A stretch of DNA of 8,290 bases. Origin: an uncultured Erythrobacteraceae bacterium. GTDB lineage: Bacteria > Pseudomonadota > Alphaproteobacteria > Sphingomonadales > Sphingomonadaceae. The stretch is taken from positions 1-8,290 of the forward strand of contig CATMNW010000089.1 in assembly GCA_950071875.1 (NCBI GenBank), read 5' to 3'. A program made the translations under genes and the position numbers. Each line of letters begins with the position of its first letter. Position 1 is the stretch's first letter. The notes below the pieces were generated by a model. That model had not been told where the DNA came from, ran no database searches, and saw only the letters and a list, made by a program, of their open reading frames with translations. Positions 1 through 6,328 of the stretch are shown piece by piece.

Positions 1-425
1 AGGAATGGATCGGTAAGAAGCGCGCCGCATCGGGCCGGACCCCGCGCAAATACGAAAGTATCAAGGCGGCCTTCGCGCGGATGATCGAAGAGAACAGCTA
101 TCTTACCGAGGAGCAGGCGCGCCATCTCACCATTCATGGCGTGAACCGCAACGAGGACGGCACTTACAGCTGGAAGTTCGATCCCCATCTCAATGTATGG
201 CCGACCGAAGATATCGCAGATGAATTTCTCCACCAGACATGGGCCGCTATCACCGCGCCGACCCTGCTACTCTACGGTGCAAACAGCTGGGCTTCGAATC
301 CCGAAGGCGATGGCAGGCTGGACCATTTCGCCAGAGCCGAGGTTATCGAATTCGAGAACGCGGGCCACTGGCTTCACCACGATCAGTTCGAGCGGTTCAT
401 GAGCACGATCAGGGAATTCCTTTGA
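1..425 (+). CDS. Alpha/beta-fold hydrolase, C-terminal part (5' end outside window)
   Basis: The reading frame is open from base 3 to the TGA at 423-425, so the start lies upstream of the window; about 140 residues are visible. The end of the protein has the alpha/beta hydrolase layout. A cap-like segment with WKFDPHLN is followed by the strand TLLLYGANSW, where the catalytic acid strand normally lies, and then by ENAGHWLHHDQ, whose His (codon 366-368) fits the catalytic-triad histidine. The chain ends on the usual last helix (FERFMSTIREFL). The nucleophile elbow (GxSxG) is outside the window, so neither activity nor substrate can be named. Possible roles are esterase, epoxide hydrolase-like or C-C hydrolase. 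It is followed after 40 bases by the EEP-family gene on the same strand, possibly co-transcribed. Confidence 0.85.
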   Translation, partial: EWIGKKRAASGRTPRKYESIKAAFARMIEENSYLTEEQARHLTIHGVNRNEDGTYSWKFDPHLNVWPTEDIADEFLHQTWAAITAPTLLLYGANSWASNPEGDGRLDHFARAEVIEFENAGHWLHHDQFERFMSTIREFL

Positions 426-433
426 GCCCTGGC

Positions 434-459
434 ACCAATGACGGCGCTGGCGCATTGGT
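434..459. repeat. Short inverted repeat before the EEP start codon
   Basis: ACCAATG (434-440) and its exact reverse complement CATTGGT (453-459) are separated by 12 bases and lie wholly between the hydrolase stop and the GTG at 466. It could form a small hairpin in the intercistronic mRNA or be a chance repeat. No T-run follows, so it is not a terminator. Confidence 0.35.
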
Positions 460-465
460 CGTTAC

Positions 466-1167
466 GTGCGTCTGACATTTGCCAGTTACAATATTCATAA
501 GGGCGTCGGCCTCGATCGCAAACGCGATCCCGAACGTATCCTCTCGGTACTGCACGAGATCGACGCCGACATAATGGCATTGCAGGAAGCCGACCGCCGA
601 ATTGGTGACCGTGCAAGCGTTCTGCCTCGCGCCGTGATTGACGATACGCACTGGCGATTGGTCGAAGTCGCTAGGCGTCCGCGCAGCATAGGCTGGCATG
701 GAAATGCGTTACTGGTCCGGCGCAATATCGATGTCGTTGCAGGCGATGCACTCGATCTCCCGACACTCGAACCCCGCGGCGCGGCCTGCGGCGAGATCGT
801 CGTCGAAGGGGTCGCCATGCGCATAATCGGCACGCATCTCGACCTTTCCGGCTTGCGCAGGCGTGATCAGATCCGGTCGTTATTGGCCCATTGCAGGGCG
901 TGCGACCGCAATTTGCCGACCGTCATCATGGGCGACTTCAACCAATGGGGTCGACAAACGGGCGCCATGCGCGAATTCGCCGACGACTGGCAGGTTATTA
1001 CCCCCGGTCGAAGTTACCCCAGCCGTCAGCCGGTTGCGACGCTCGACAGGATCGTGGCCAGCAACCATTGGAATTGCGTCGAGACGGCCGTCCATCACAC
1101 AGGCCTTGCAGCAATTGCTTCGGATCATCTTCCGGTCAAAGCAACACTCAAATTGCTTAAAAAATAG
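466..1167 (+). CDS. Endonuclease/exonuclease/phosphatase (EEP) family protein
   Basis: This 233-residue protein is a compact, single-domain member of the metal-dependent EEP fold (relatives: exonuclease III, sphingomyelinase, inositol phosphatases). The family motifs appear in order: SYNIHKG with N9, LQEADRR with the metal-binding E41, the WHGNALL strand, GTHLDL with H124, MGDFNQWG with D157 and N159, LDRI with D194, and the terminal SDHLPV with D220 and H221. A phosphodiester or phosphate ester is therefore the likely target, but the family does not fix whether this is nucleic acid, lipid or a small molecule. No signal peptide or membrane segment is visible, so it is probably cytosolic. The start is GTG at 466, since an in-frame TGA at 439 limits extension; no convincing ribosome binding site precedes it. 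It lies 40 bases after the hydrolase gene and before the promoter region of glnK. Confidence 0.88.
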   Translation: MRLTFASYNIHKGVGLDRKRDPERILSVLHEIDADIMALQEADRRIGDRASVLPRAVIDDTHWRLVEVARRPRSIGWHGNALLVRRNIDVVAGDALDLPTLEPRGAACGEIVVEGVAMRIIGTHLDLSGLRRRDQIRSLLAHCRACDRNLPTVIMGDFNQWGRQTGAMREFADDWQVITPGRSYPSRQPVATLDRIVASNHWNCVETAVHHTGLAAIASDHLPVKATLKLLKK

Positions 1168-1220
1168 GCAGCCGCTTAAAGACTGGGCAATGAACGCGGC
1201 GTCTTGCCGATTGTTTCCTT

Positions 1221-1240
1221 CGATTCTTCCTAGAATCGGT
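1221..1240 (+). promoter_or_regulatory. Inverted repeat upstream of the sigma-54 promoter
   Basis: CGATTCT (1221-1227) and AGAATCG (1232-1238) form a perfect 7-base inverted repeat around a TCCT loop, followed by GTTTTGG. It ends only four bases before the -24 element. It may be a weak intrinsic terminator for the EEP gene, because the tail has just four T, or a protein-binding site. Its sequence does not resemble the classical NtrC enhancer (GCAC-N-GTGC type). Confidence 0.4.
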
Positions 1241-1242
1241 TT

Positions 1243-1258
1243 TGGCACGCACTTTGCT
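1243..1258 (+). promoter_or_regulatory. Sigma-54 (RpoN) promoter of glnK-amtB
   Basis: TGGCACG (1243-1249), four bases, then TTGCT (1254-1258) matches the sigma-54 consensus TGGCACG-N4-TTGCW at every fixed position. The invariant GG (1244-1245) and GC (1256-1257) are separated by exactly 10 bases. Transcription would start near 1268-1270, giving a leader of roughly 43 bases before the GTG of glnK. Sigma-54 promoters need an enhancer-binding activator. For glnK-amtB in proteobacteria this is NtrC under nitrogen limitation. I could not see a convincing NtrC site upstream. Confidence 0.9.
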
Positions 1259-1312
1259 GCATGTGCGAATGCCGGCGTATGGGTCGGCTGATCGTATCGA
1301 AGGGGGCAGCGC

Positions 1313-1651
1313 GTGAAATTCATCATCGCCGTCATCAAGCCATTCAAGCTCGACGAGGTGCGGGAAGCACTCGGGGGTATCGGGGTGGCCGGGATGACCG
1401 TTACGGAGGTCAAGGGATTCGGACGCCAGAAGGGCCAGACCGAAATTTACCGGGGCGCGGAGTATTCAACCAACATGCTGCCCAAGGTGAAGCTCGAAAT
1501 CGCCGCCAGCGACGATCTCGCTTCGCAAGTGGTCGAAACGATCCAGCAAACCGCCAGCACCGAAGCGATCGGCGACGGCAAGATTTTCGTATTCGACCTC
1601 GCCAGCGCCACGCGCATTCGCACCGGTGAAACCGGCGACACCGCGCTTTGA
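1313..1651 (+). CDS. glnK: P-II family nitrogen regulatory protein GlnK
   Basis: This is a full-length P-II protein of 112 residues, the family's standard size. P-II proteins are trimers that sense 2-oxoglutarate, ATP/ADP and glutamine status. They adjust ammonium uptake and nitrogen metabolism, the membrane partner being AmtB. The start IKPFKLDEVREAL, the stretch TEVKGFGRQKG (residues 31-41) and the T-loop YRGAEYSTNMLPK are all present, including Tyr51, the residue uridylylated by GlnD. The nucleotide-binding end GDGKIFVFDL...RIRTGE is intact. The start is GTG at 1313 with AGGGGG at 1301-1306 as ribosome binding site. amtB begins 17 bases after the stop. The pairing with amtB and the sigma-54 promoter favour GlnK over GlnB, although the two cannot be separated by sequence alone. 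Confidence 0.96.
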   Translation: MKFIIAVIKPFKLDEVREALGGIGVAGMTVTEVKGFGRQKGQTEIYRGAEYSTNMLPKVKLEIAASDDLASQVVETIQQTASTEAIGDGKIFVFDLASATRIRTGETGDTAL

Positions 1652-1668
1652 CGGACAGGATGGGACCC

Positions 1669-3006
1669 ATGATGTTTCGAACTCTATCTCGCAGCGCAGC
1701 CCTCGGCATCGCGCTGTTCGCACCGGCTGCTGTCTTCGCGCAGGAAGCGGTCAATCCCAATGCGGCAGAAGCTGCCGCAGCCGTATCAGGCGGCACAGGC
1801 TACATCTTCAACACCCTGCTGTTTCTCATCGGCGGCTTTCTGGTCATGTGGATGGCAGCAGGCTTTGCCATGCTCGAAGCAGGGCTGGTCCGTTCCAAGA
1901 ACGTGTCGGTCCAGTGTCTGAAGAATATCGGCCTTTATTCCATCGCCGGACTCATGTTCTGGGTCATCGGCTACTCGATTGCTTATCCTGGTTTTGAGGG
2001 CGGATATTTCGGCATTGCCGATTTCCCCTATGCCATGCAGGCCGTTGGCGAAGCCGATACGGAAACCGGCTATTCGGTCGCTTCCGACTGGTTCTTCCAG
2101 ATGGTTTTCTGCGCTACCACGGCATCGATCGTTTCCGGCACGGTTGCCGAACGCATCAAGATCGTGCCGTTCTTCATCTTCGTGACCGTGCTGACGGGAT
2201 TCATCTACCCGGTGATCGTCAGCTGGGAATGGGGCGCCGGCTGGCTCGACGCTATGGGCTTCTCCGACTTTGCTGGATCTACGCTGGTCCATTCGACCGG
2301 GGGCTGGGCGGCCCTGATGGGGGCACTGATCATCGGTCCGCGCCTGGGTCGATACACCAGCAAGGGAATGGCTGTCTTCCCCGGCTCGAGCATCCCTCTC
2401 GCCACACTCGGAACCTTCATCCTGTGGCTCGGCTGGTTCGGCTTCAACGGCGCATCGCAGCTCGCGATGGGTACCATCGGTGACGTTTCGGATGTCTCGA
2501 AGATCTTCGTGAACACGAATATGGCGGCATGCGCCGGCGTCGTGGTCGCGATCATCCTCACGCAACTGCGCTACGGCAAGGCCGATACCACCATGGCGTT
2601 GAACGGCGCGCTGGCCGGCCTCGTGGCAATTACTGCAGAGCCGCTTACGCCGAATGTCGGAATGGCAATCATCATCGGGGGTATCGGTGGGGCGCTTCCG
2701 GTTATCTTCGTGCCGCTTCTCGACAAGCTGAAAATCGACGATGTGGTCGGTGCCATCCCGGTTCACCTCGTGGCAGGGATCTGGGGAACGCTCGCCGTTC
2801 CGCTGACCAACACCGAAGTGCCTTTCGTGGCACAGATCACGGGTGTGGCGGCGACCGGGGTATTCGTCTGCGCCACATCGTCCATCATCTGGTTCGCTCT
2901 GAAAGCCACGATCGGGGTCCGCCCGAGCGAGGAAGAAGAGATCGCCGGTCTGGATATCGGCGAGACCGGAATCGAAGCTTACCCGGAATTTTCCCGGGGT
3001 ACCTGA
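1669..3006 (+). CDS. amtB: Ammonium transporter AmtB
   Basis: This 445-residue inner-membrane ammonium channel (Amt/Mep/Rh family) imports ammonium and is blocked by non-uridylylated GlnK. A cleavable signal peptide is evident (MMFRTLSRSAALG..., cut after AVFA, about residue 24), followed by about 11 hydrophobic segments starting with the conserved FLVMWMAAGFAMLEAGLVR. The key channel residues can be matched to E. coli AmtB. D200 in SDFAGST corresponds to Asp160, the twin histidines H208 (LVHSTGG) and H366 (IPVHLVAG) to His168 and His318, and F259 in WFGFN to Phe215. The tail ends with EEEEIAGLDIGETGIEAYPEF, the usual cytosolic GlnK-contact tail. ATG 1669 was chosen because AGGA at 1657-1660 lies 8 bases ahead; ATG 1672, ATG 1660 and TTG 1648 are less well placed. 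It forms an operon with glnK. Confidence 0.96.
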   Translation: MMFRTLSRSAALGIALFAPAAVFAQEAVNPNAAEAAAAVSGGTGYIFNTLLFLIGGFLVMWMAAGFAMLEAGLVRSKNVSVQCLKNIGLYSIAGLMFWVIGYSIAYPGFEGGYFGIADFPYAMQAVGEADTETGYSVASDWFFQMVFCATTASIVSGTVAERIKIVPFFIFVTVLTGFIYPVIVSWEWGAGWLDAMGFSDFAGSTLVHSTGGWAALMGALIIGPRLGRYTSKGMAVFPGSSIPLATLGTFILWLGWFGFNGASQLAMGTIGDVSDVSKIFVNTNMAACAGVVVAIILTQLRYGKADTTMALNGALAGLVAITAEPLTPNVGMAIIIGGIGGALPVIFVPLLDKLKIDDVVGAIPVHLVAGIWGTLAVPLTNTEVPFVAQITGVAATGVFVCATSSIIWFALKATIGVRPSEEEEIAGLDIGETGIEAYPEFSRGT

Positions 3007-3016
3007 CAACCAGTTT

Positions 3017-3062
3017 GGCAGAGGCTCCCGCTCCTCTCCTCTCTCTCACGGGAGCCTCTGCC
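3017..3062. repeat. 14-bp perfect hairpin with CT-rich loop after amtB
   Basis: GGCAGAGGCTCCCG (3017-3030) pairs perfectly with CGGGAGCCTCTGCC (3049-3062) across an 18-base loop made almost only of C and T (3031-3048). It begins 10 bases after the amtB stop. No T-run follows on either strand, so it is not a standard intrinsic terminator. It may stabilise the 3' end, help Rho-independent pausing, or bind a protein or RNA through its loop. Confidence 0.75.
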
Positions 3063-3097
3063 TAACCATGTTCCTCCTGCGAACACCGACTTTATTC

Positions 3098-3129
3098 GGG
3101 CCGGAGATTTTCTCTCCGGCCCCTTTTTT
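3098..3129 (+). terminator. Intrinsic terminator of the glnK-amtB operon
   Basis: GGGCCGGAGA (3098-3107) pairs with TCTCCGGCCC (3113-3122) around a TTTTC loop, and one C then leads into six T (3124-3129). This is a classical Rho-independent terminator for + strand transcripts. On the opposite strand the hairpin is followed by GAATAAAG, not a T-run, so it works one way only. It lies about 90 bases beyond the amtB stop. Confidence 0.9.
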
Positions 3130-3305
3130 GCGAGCAATAGACGTAACTGCCGAGGTCGGAAGCGCATCCGCTCGACGCGGACAGCATGAATGCCAAAGCT
3201 TACGCCGGACGCCGCTTCCCGGGAGCGAAGGCAGCTCTCCAAACGGCACGCAGACCCCACAGCGCGAACACGCCGTTTGTTAGCCATACGCCGATATTCT
3301 TCCGG

Positions 3306-4892
3306 TCAGGCGGCGAGGTCCGCCTTCACGAATTCTGCGCAGCGTTCGCCAATCATGATGCTCGGCGCGTTGGTATTGCCGCTGACAAGGCGCGGCATGA
3401 TGCTGGCATCGGCAATATACAGACCATCGAGGCTCCGCGCTTTCAGCCGCGGATCGACCACGGCATCTGCATCCGATCCCATGCGGCATGTACCGACGGG
3501 ATGGTAGACAGTGTCGGCGCGCTCGCGGATCAAAGCGTCGAGCTCGGCATCGTCATCCAAATCGATAGGATAGCGATCCTGCGGTTCGTATTTGGCAAGG
3601 CTGGGTGAAGAGGCGATGCGATGCGACAGGCGCACGCCTTCGCGCAAGGTGGCGATATCGCGGTCGTCGTCGAGGAAGTTTGGATCGATACGCGGCGCCA
3701 TCCGGGCGTCGGCCCCGTTGAGCCTGACAGTGCCGCGGCTTTCGGGGCGCAGAACGCAGGCATGAAGCGAAAAACCGTGGCCCTTTACTTTAGTGCGGCC
3801 ATGATCTTCCAGCATTGCGGGTACGAAGTGCCACTGGATATCAGGTGCAGGGGCATCGGGCATCACACTCCAGAACCCGCCCGCTTCTGCATACGGCGTC
3901 GTCATGATTCCGGTACGCTTGCGCCGATGTTCGAAGATGGCTTTCGCCATGCGGACGGTCCCGGCCAAACTGTCTCCGATCAAGTCCTTGTTTTCAGTCT
4001 TCCAACTGGAAACATAGTCGATGTGATCCTGCAGATCGTTACCGACAGCGGCCTTGTCGAATGCGACCTCAATTCCATGCTCCTTGATGTGGGAAGCAGG
4101 CCCAATCCCCGACAGCATGAGTATCTGCGGCGAATTGAACGCACCTGCCGACAATATGACAGCGCCGCGGGCTTTGACGGTCCGCTGCCTGTCGCCAACC
4201 AGATAGGTGACACCTGTGACTCGTCCGCCATCGATCTCCAGTTTCTGCACGCTCACACCGATCCGCACATCGAGGTTTTTCGAACCGCGCAACGGCTCGA
4301 TATAGGCTCGGGCGGCGGACCAGCGCTCGCCATCCTTCTGGGTAACCTGATATAGCCCGAAGCCTTCCTGTTTCGGGCCGTTGAAATCGGCATTGCGCGG
4401 TAACTGAAGCTGCGCAGCGGCCTCGACGAAGGCAAGGCTTCCCGGATTGGCCCATTTCTGGTCGCTGACCCATAGCGGGCCACTGGCGCCATGGTATTCA
4501 TCGGCGCCACGAACGTTGTGTTCCGCCTTCCTAAAATAGGGCAGGACATCCTGGTAGCTCCAACCGCTGCAGCCGAGGTCTGCCCATTGATCGTAATCGA
4601 AGGCATTTCCCCGAATGTAGACCATCGCATTGATGGCAGAAGAGCCGCCCAGACCGCGGCCACGGGGCTGATAACCGATCCGTCCGCCGAGGCCTTTCTG
4701 TGGCACGGTTTCGAAGCGGTAGTTCTGCGCATCGCGCAGGAACGGCATGAAGCCCGGCGTTTTGACCAGCATACTGTTATTGCGCCCGCCCGCTTCGAGC
4801 AGGCAAACGCTCTTGCCCGCTTCGGCCAGACGTCCGGCTGCTGCGCTGCCGGCACTCCCCCCACCGATAACGATGACATCGAATTCGTCCAT
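3306..4892 (-). CDS. GMC-family FAD oxidoreductase (alcohol/choline dehydrogenase-like)
   Basis: This 528-residue flavoenzyme belongs to the glucose-methanol-choline family, which oxidises alcohols to aldehydes using FAD. The N-terminus has the dinucleotide fold VIGGGSAGSAAAG (G10, G12, G15) and E33 in LLEAGG for the ribose. GMC signature 1 is at about residues 78-92 (GRGLGGSSAINAM) and signature 2 at 250-264 (GAFNSPQILMLSGIG). The catalytic pair near the C-terminus is H464 in VYHPVGTCRMG and N508 in SGNTNAP. Length and motifs fit the choline dehydrogenase/AlkJ branch; the alcohol substrate is not predictable. No signal peptide is visible. The ATG at 4892 is preceded by AGAGGAG, part of which lies in a palindrome. 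It is the last gene of a three-gene operon, 24 bases after the hydroxylase stop. Confidence 0.94.
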   Translation of the reverse strand: MDEFDVIVIGGGSAGSAAAGRLAEAGKSVCLLEAGGRNNSMLVKTPGFMPFLRDAQNYRFETVPQKGLGGRIGYQPRGRGLGGSSAINAMVYIRGNAFDYDQWADLGCSGWSYQDVLPYFRKAEHNVRGADEYHGASGPLWVSDQKWANPGSLAFVEAAAQLQLPRNADFNGPKQEGFGLYQVTQKDGERWSAARAYIEPLRGSKNLDVRIGVSVQKLEIDGGRVTGVTYLVGDRQRTVKARGAVILSAGAFNSPQILMLSGIGPASHIKEHGIEVAFDKAAVGNDLQDHIDYVSSWKTENKDLIGDSLAGTVRMAKAIFEHRRKRTGIMTTPYAEAGGFWSVMPDAPAPDIQWHFVPAMLEDHGRTKVKGHGFSLHACVLRPESRGTVRLNGADARMAPRIDPNFLDDDRDIATLREGVRLSHRIASSPSLAKYEPQDRYPIDLDDDAELDALIRERADTVYHPVGTCRMGSDADAVVDPRLKARSLDGLYIADASIMPRLVSGNTNAPSIMIGERCAEFVKADLAA

Positions 4893-4899
4893 GGAAACT

Positions 4900-4916
4900 C
4901 CTCTCGATTCGAGAGG
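4900..4916 (-). promoter_or_regulatory. Intercistronic palindrome covering the GMC ribosome binding site
   Basis: CCTCTCGA-T-TCGAGAGG is a perfect palindrome around a single central base, filling the space directly after the hydroxylase TAA (4919-4917 on the - strand). In mRNA it can fold as a 6-bp stem (CCUCUC/GAGAGG) with a 5-base loop. Its 3' arm supplies GAGAGG of the AGAGGAG Shine-Dalgarno for the GMC start at 4892. A ribosome terminating on the upstream gene would melt it, so translational coupling is a reasonable inference. Binding by a dimeric regulator is an alternative. Confidence 0.6.
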
Positions 4917-5855
4917 TTAGGCAGGCTCTGCCTTGCTCGCAATCGGGTTTTCGGATGAAACGGGTTTTTCAATCGATGTCCGTCGCTCCTGCCATGCTGC
5001 CCGGATCTGATCCGAGGTTTCCCGGCTGCCGTCATGAGTCCAGCCGGGTTCGCGGAGGAGGTAGGAAAGCTTGTGCTTCCACGGCGCGCGCCACATATCC
5101 TGCGCTATGCCGATCCATTCGTGGAACACCGCCCACAAAAGGTTGAAGCTGCCCAGTTGCTTGACGATCCCGTAACGGATCTTCTCGTCTTTCACTTCAG
5201 GCTCGAATGTACCGAACAGCTTGTCCCAGACGATGAAGACACCGGCATAATTGCGGTCGAGATAGCGCGGGTTGGTCGCGTGGTGGACGCGGTGGTGACT
5301 CGGCGTGTTCATCACCGCTTCGAACCAGCGCGGCATGCGGTCGATGGCCTCGGTATGGATCCAGAACTGGTAGACGAGGTTGAACCCGCCTGCGAGCGCA
5401 ATCATCGCCGGGTGGAAGCCGATGAGGACCAGCGGCAGCGCGAAGGCGAAGCCCAGCGTCAGGAAGCCGGTCCACGTCTGGCGCAGCGCGGTAGACAGGT
5501 TGTAGTGCTGGCTCGAATGGTGGTTCACATGGCTCGCCCAGAACCAGCGCACGCGGTGGCCGAAGCGGTGAACCCAGTAGTATTTGAGATCGTCGAGCAC
5601 GAAACACAGGGCAAACGCCCACCAACTCCACCCGATGTCGAACAGGCGAAACTGCCAGACCCACAGGAACAAGGCGAAGAAAGCGCCGCCGAACGCAAGC
5701 CCTGCAACCGTACTGCCCAGTCCGAAGGCAAGGCTGGTAAGCGTATCTCTAGGCTCGTAACTTTCCGGTCGCTTGCGCCAGGCCCAGATCATCTCGATCA
5801 GGACCAGCGCGACAAAGCCGGGAACGGCAAGCTCGGTGGGTGAGAATTCGGGCAT
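4917..5855 (-). CDS. Sterol desaturase / fatty acid hydroxylase superfamily membrane protein
   Basis: This 312-residue integral membrane protein carries the histidine clusters of the di-iron hydroxylase superfamily (sterol desaturases, C-5 desaturase, carotenoid and fatty acid hydroxylases). They are HRFGH at 96-100, HVNHH at 109-113, and HHRVHH at 187-192, with H167 (WIHTEA) between. Hydrophobic segments lie at about 10-24, 44-66, 76-90 and 130-165. These enzymes hydroxylate or desaturate lipophilic substrates with O2; which one cannot be read from sequence. A charged C-terminal tail of about 40 residues follows the domain. ATG 5855 (MPEFSPTELA) was chosen: AAAGAG lies upstream and the previous gene stops only 5 bases before. 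A longer reading from 5894 would overlap that gene. It sits between the 134-aa gene and the GMC oxidoreductase in one operon. Confidence 0.92.
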   Translation of the reverse strand: MPEFSPTELAVPGFVALVLIEMIWAWRKRPESYEPRDTLTSLAFGLGSTVAGLAFGGAFFALFLWVWQFRLFDIGWSWWAFALCFVLDDLKYYWVHRFGHRVRWFWASHVNHHSSQHYNLSTALRQTWTGFLTLGFAFALPLVLIGFHPAMIALAGGFNLVYQFWIHTEAIDRMPRWFEAVMNTPSHHRVHHATNPRYLDRNYAGVFIVWDKLFGTFEPEVKDEKIRYGIVKQLGSFNLLWAVFHEWIGIAQDMWRAPWKHKLSYLLREPGWTHDGSRETSDQIRAAWQERRTSIEKPVSSENPIASKAEPA

Positions 5856-5860
5856 GTCTG

Positions 5861-6265
5861 TCAGCTCTTTAGTGCTTCTATAGCACGGACCCAAGCCGAT
5901 GGATCGTCAACCGCGAAGTGCGCCGAGCCAAAGCGGTTTTCGGCAGTATCGATAACAATCCGGTCGCCTTCGATGCTTGCGCACGCAAGCGGGGTAAGCA
6001 GTCGCCCTGCAAAATGGACCCCATGGGGCCGCAAAAGAAGCACGCGCCCGGCAGCATCACGCAAGAGTCCGCCGCGACCGTCGCGATCGAGGGCGATGCT
6101 GACAGGTTCGAAGCCACTGACTGCCTCATCAGCCGCAATGCGCGCCTCATTCTCGCTCGAAAGACTTGGCTCGGGTCCAAGCTTCAGCCACCGGGCGAGA
6201 CCCGCCAGCGCGATGATTGCGGCAAGCGAGCCGAGAAACTGGAATAAGGCAGCGGGAACAGTCAT
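5861..6265 (-). CDS. Small membrane-anchored protein of unknown function (134 aa)
   Basis: I do not recognise this family. The 134-residue product begins with one hydrophobic segment (about residues 5-27, FQFLGSLAAIIALAGLARWL). A short acidic linker follows, then a roughly 85-residue soluble domain that looks rich in beta strands (e.g. RVLLLRPHGVHFAG, DRIVIDTAENRFGSAHFAVDD) and ends in a helix (AWVRAIEALKS). The topology suggests a domain held at the inner membrane. The ATG at 6265 lacks a clear ribosome binding site. The frame stays open far upstream, but that part is antisense to the M20 gene, and the hydrophobic start fits a real N-terminus. The stop is 5 bases before the hydroxylase ATG, so it is the first gene of that operon and may be a partner or adaptor of the membrane hydroxylase (inference). 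Confidence 0.75.
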   Translation of the reverse strand: MTVPAALFQFLGSLAAIIALAGLARWLKLGPEPSLSSENEARIAADEAVSGFEPVSIALDRDGRGGLLRDAAGRVLLLRPHGVHFAGRLLTPLACASIEGDRIVIDTAENRFGSAHFAVDDPSAWVRAIEALKS

Positions 6266-6328
6266 TGCAGGAAGGCAATTGGCACGCGCCGCGGTTTGCG
6301 GCAAGCAGATGGCAACAGGGAGACTTTC

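Noticed and set aside
1648..1668. TTG at 1648 overlapping the glnK stop as amtB start
   Set aside because: It would place extra polar residues before a clear signal peptide and lacks a spaced ribosome binding site; AGGA at 1657-1660 points to ATG 1669.
1786..3009. 407-residue - strand open frame opposite amtB
   Set aside because: It mirrors amtB codons, has typical antisense composition (Arg/Asp/His-rich, no hydrophobic core), and no ribosome binding site or motif.
3240..3279. Inverted repeat CAAACGGC / GCCGTTTG with a 24-base spacer between the terminator and the GMC stop
   Set aside because: The arms are short for the spacing and no T-run follows on the - strand, so it does not support a terminator for the GMC operon.
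2979..3287. 102-residue - strand open frame across the amtB 3' region
   Set aside because: It crosses both hairpins including the terminator, is Arg-rich and has no motif; the 3130-3305 stretch otherwise shows nothing I can call a gene.
3621..4355. 244-residue + strand open frame inside the GMC gene
   Set aside because: It is antisense to clear GMC motifs, including signature 2; no family resemblance.
5034..5843. 269-residue + strand open frame inside the hydroxylase gene
   Set aside because: It is antisense to the histidine boxes of the hydroxylase, and its composition is charged and low-complexity, as expected of a shadow frame.
6280..6299. TGGCACG followed by TTTGC upstream of the M20 gene, resembling a sigma-54 promoter
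   Set aside because: The spacing between the two elements is about five bases too long; sigma-54 promoters do not tolerate this, unlike the exact match at 1243-1258.
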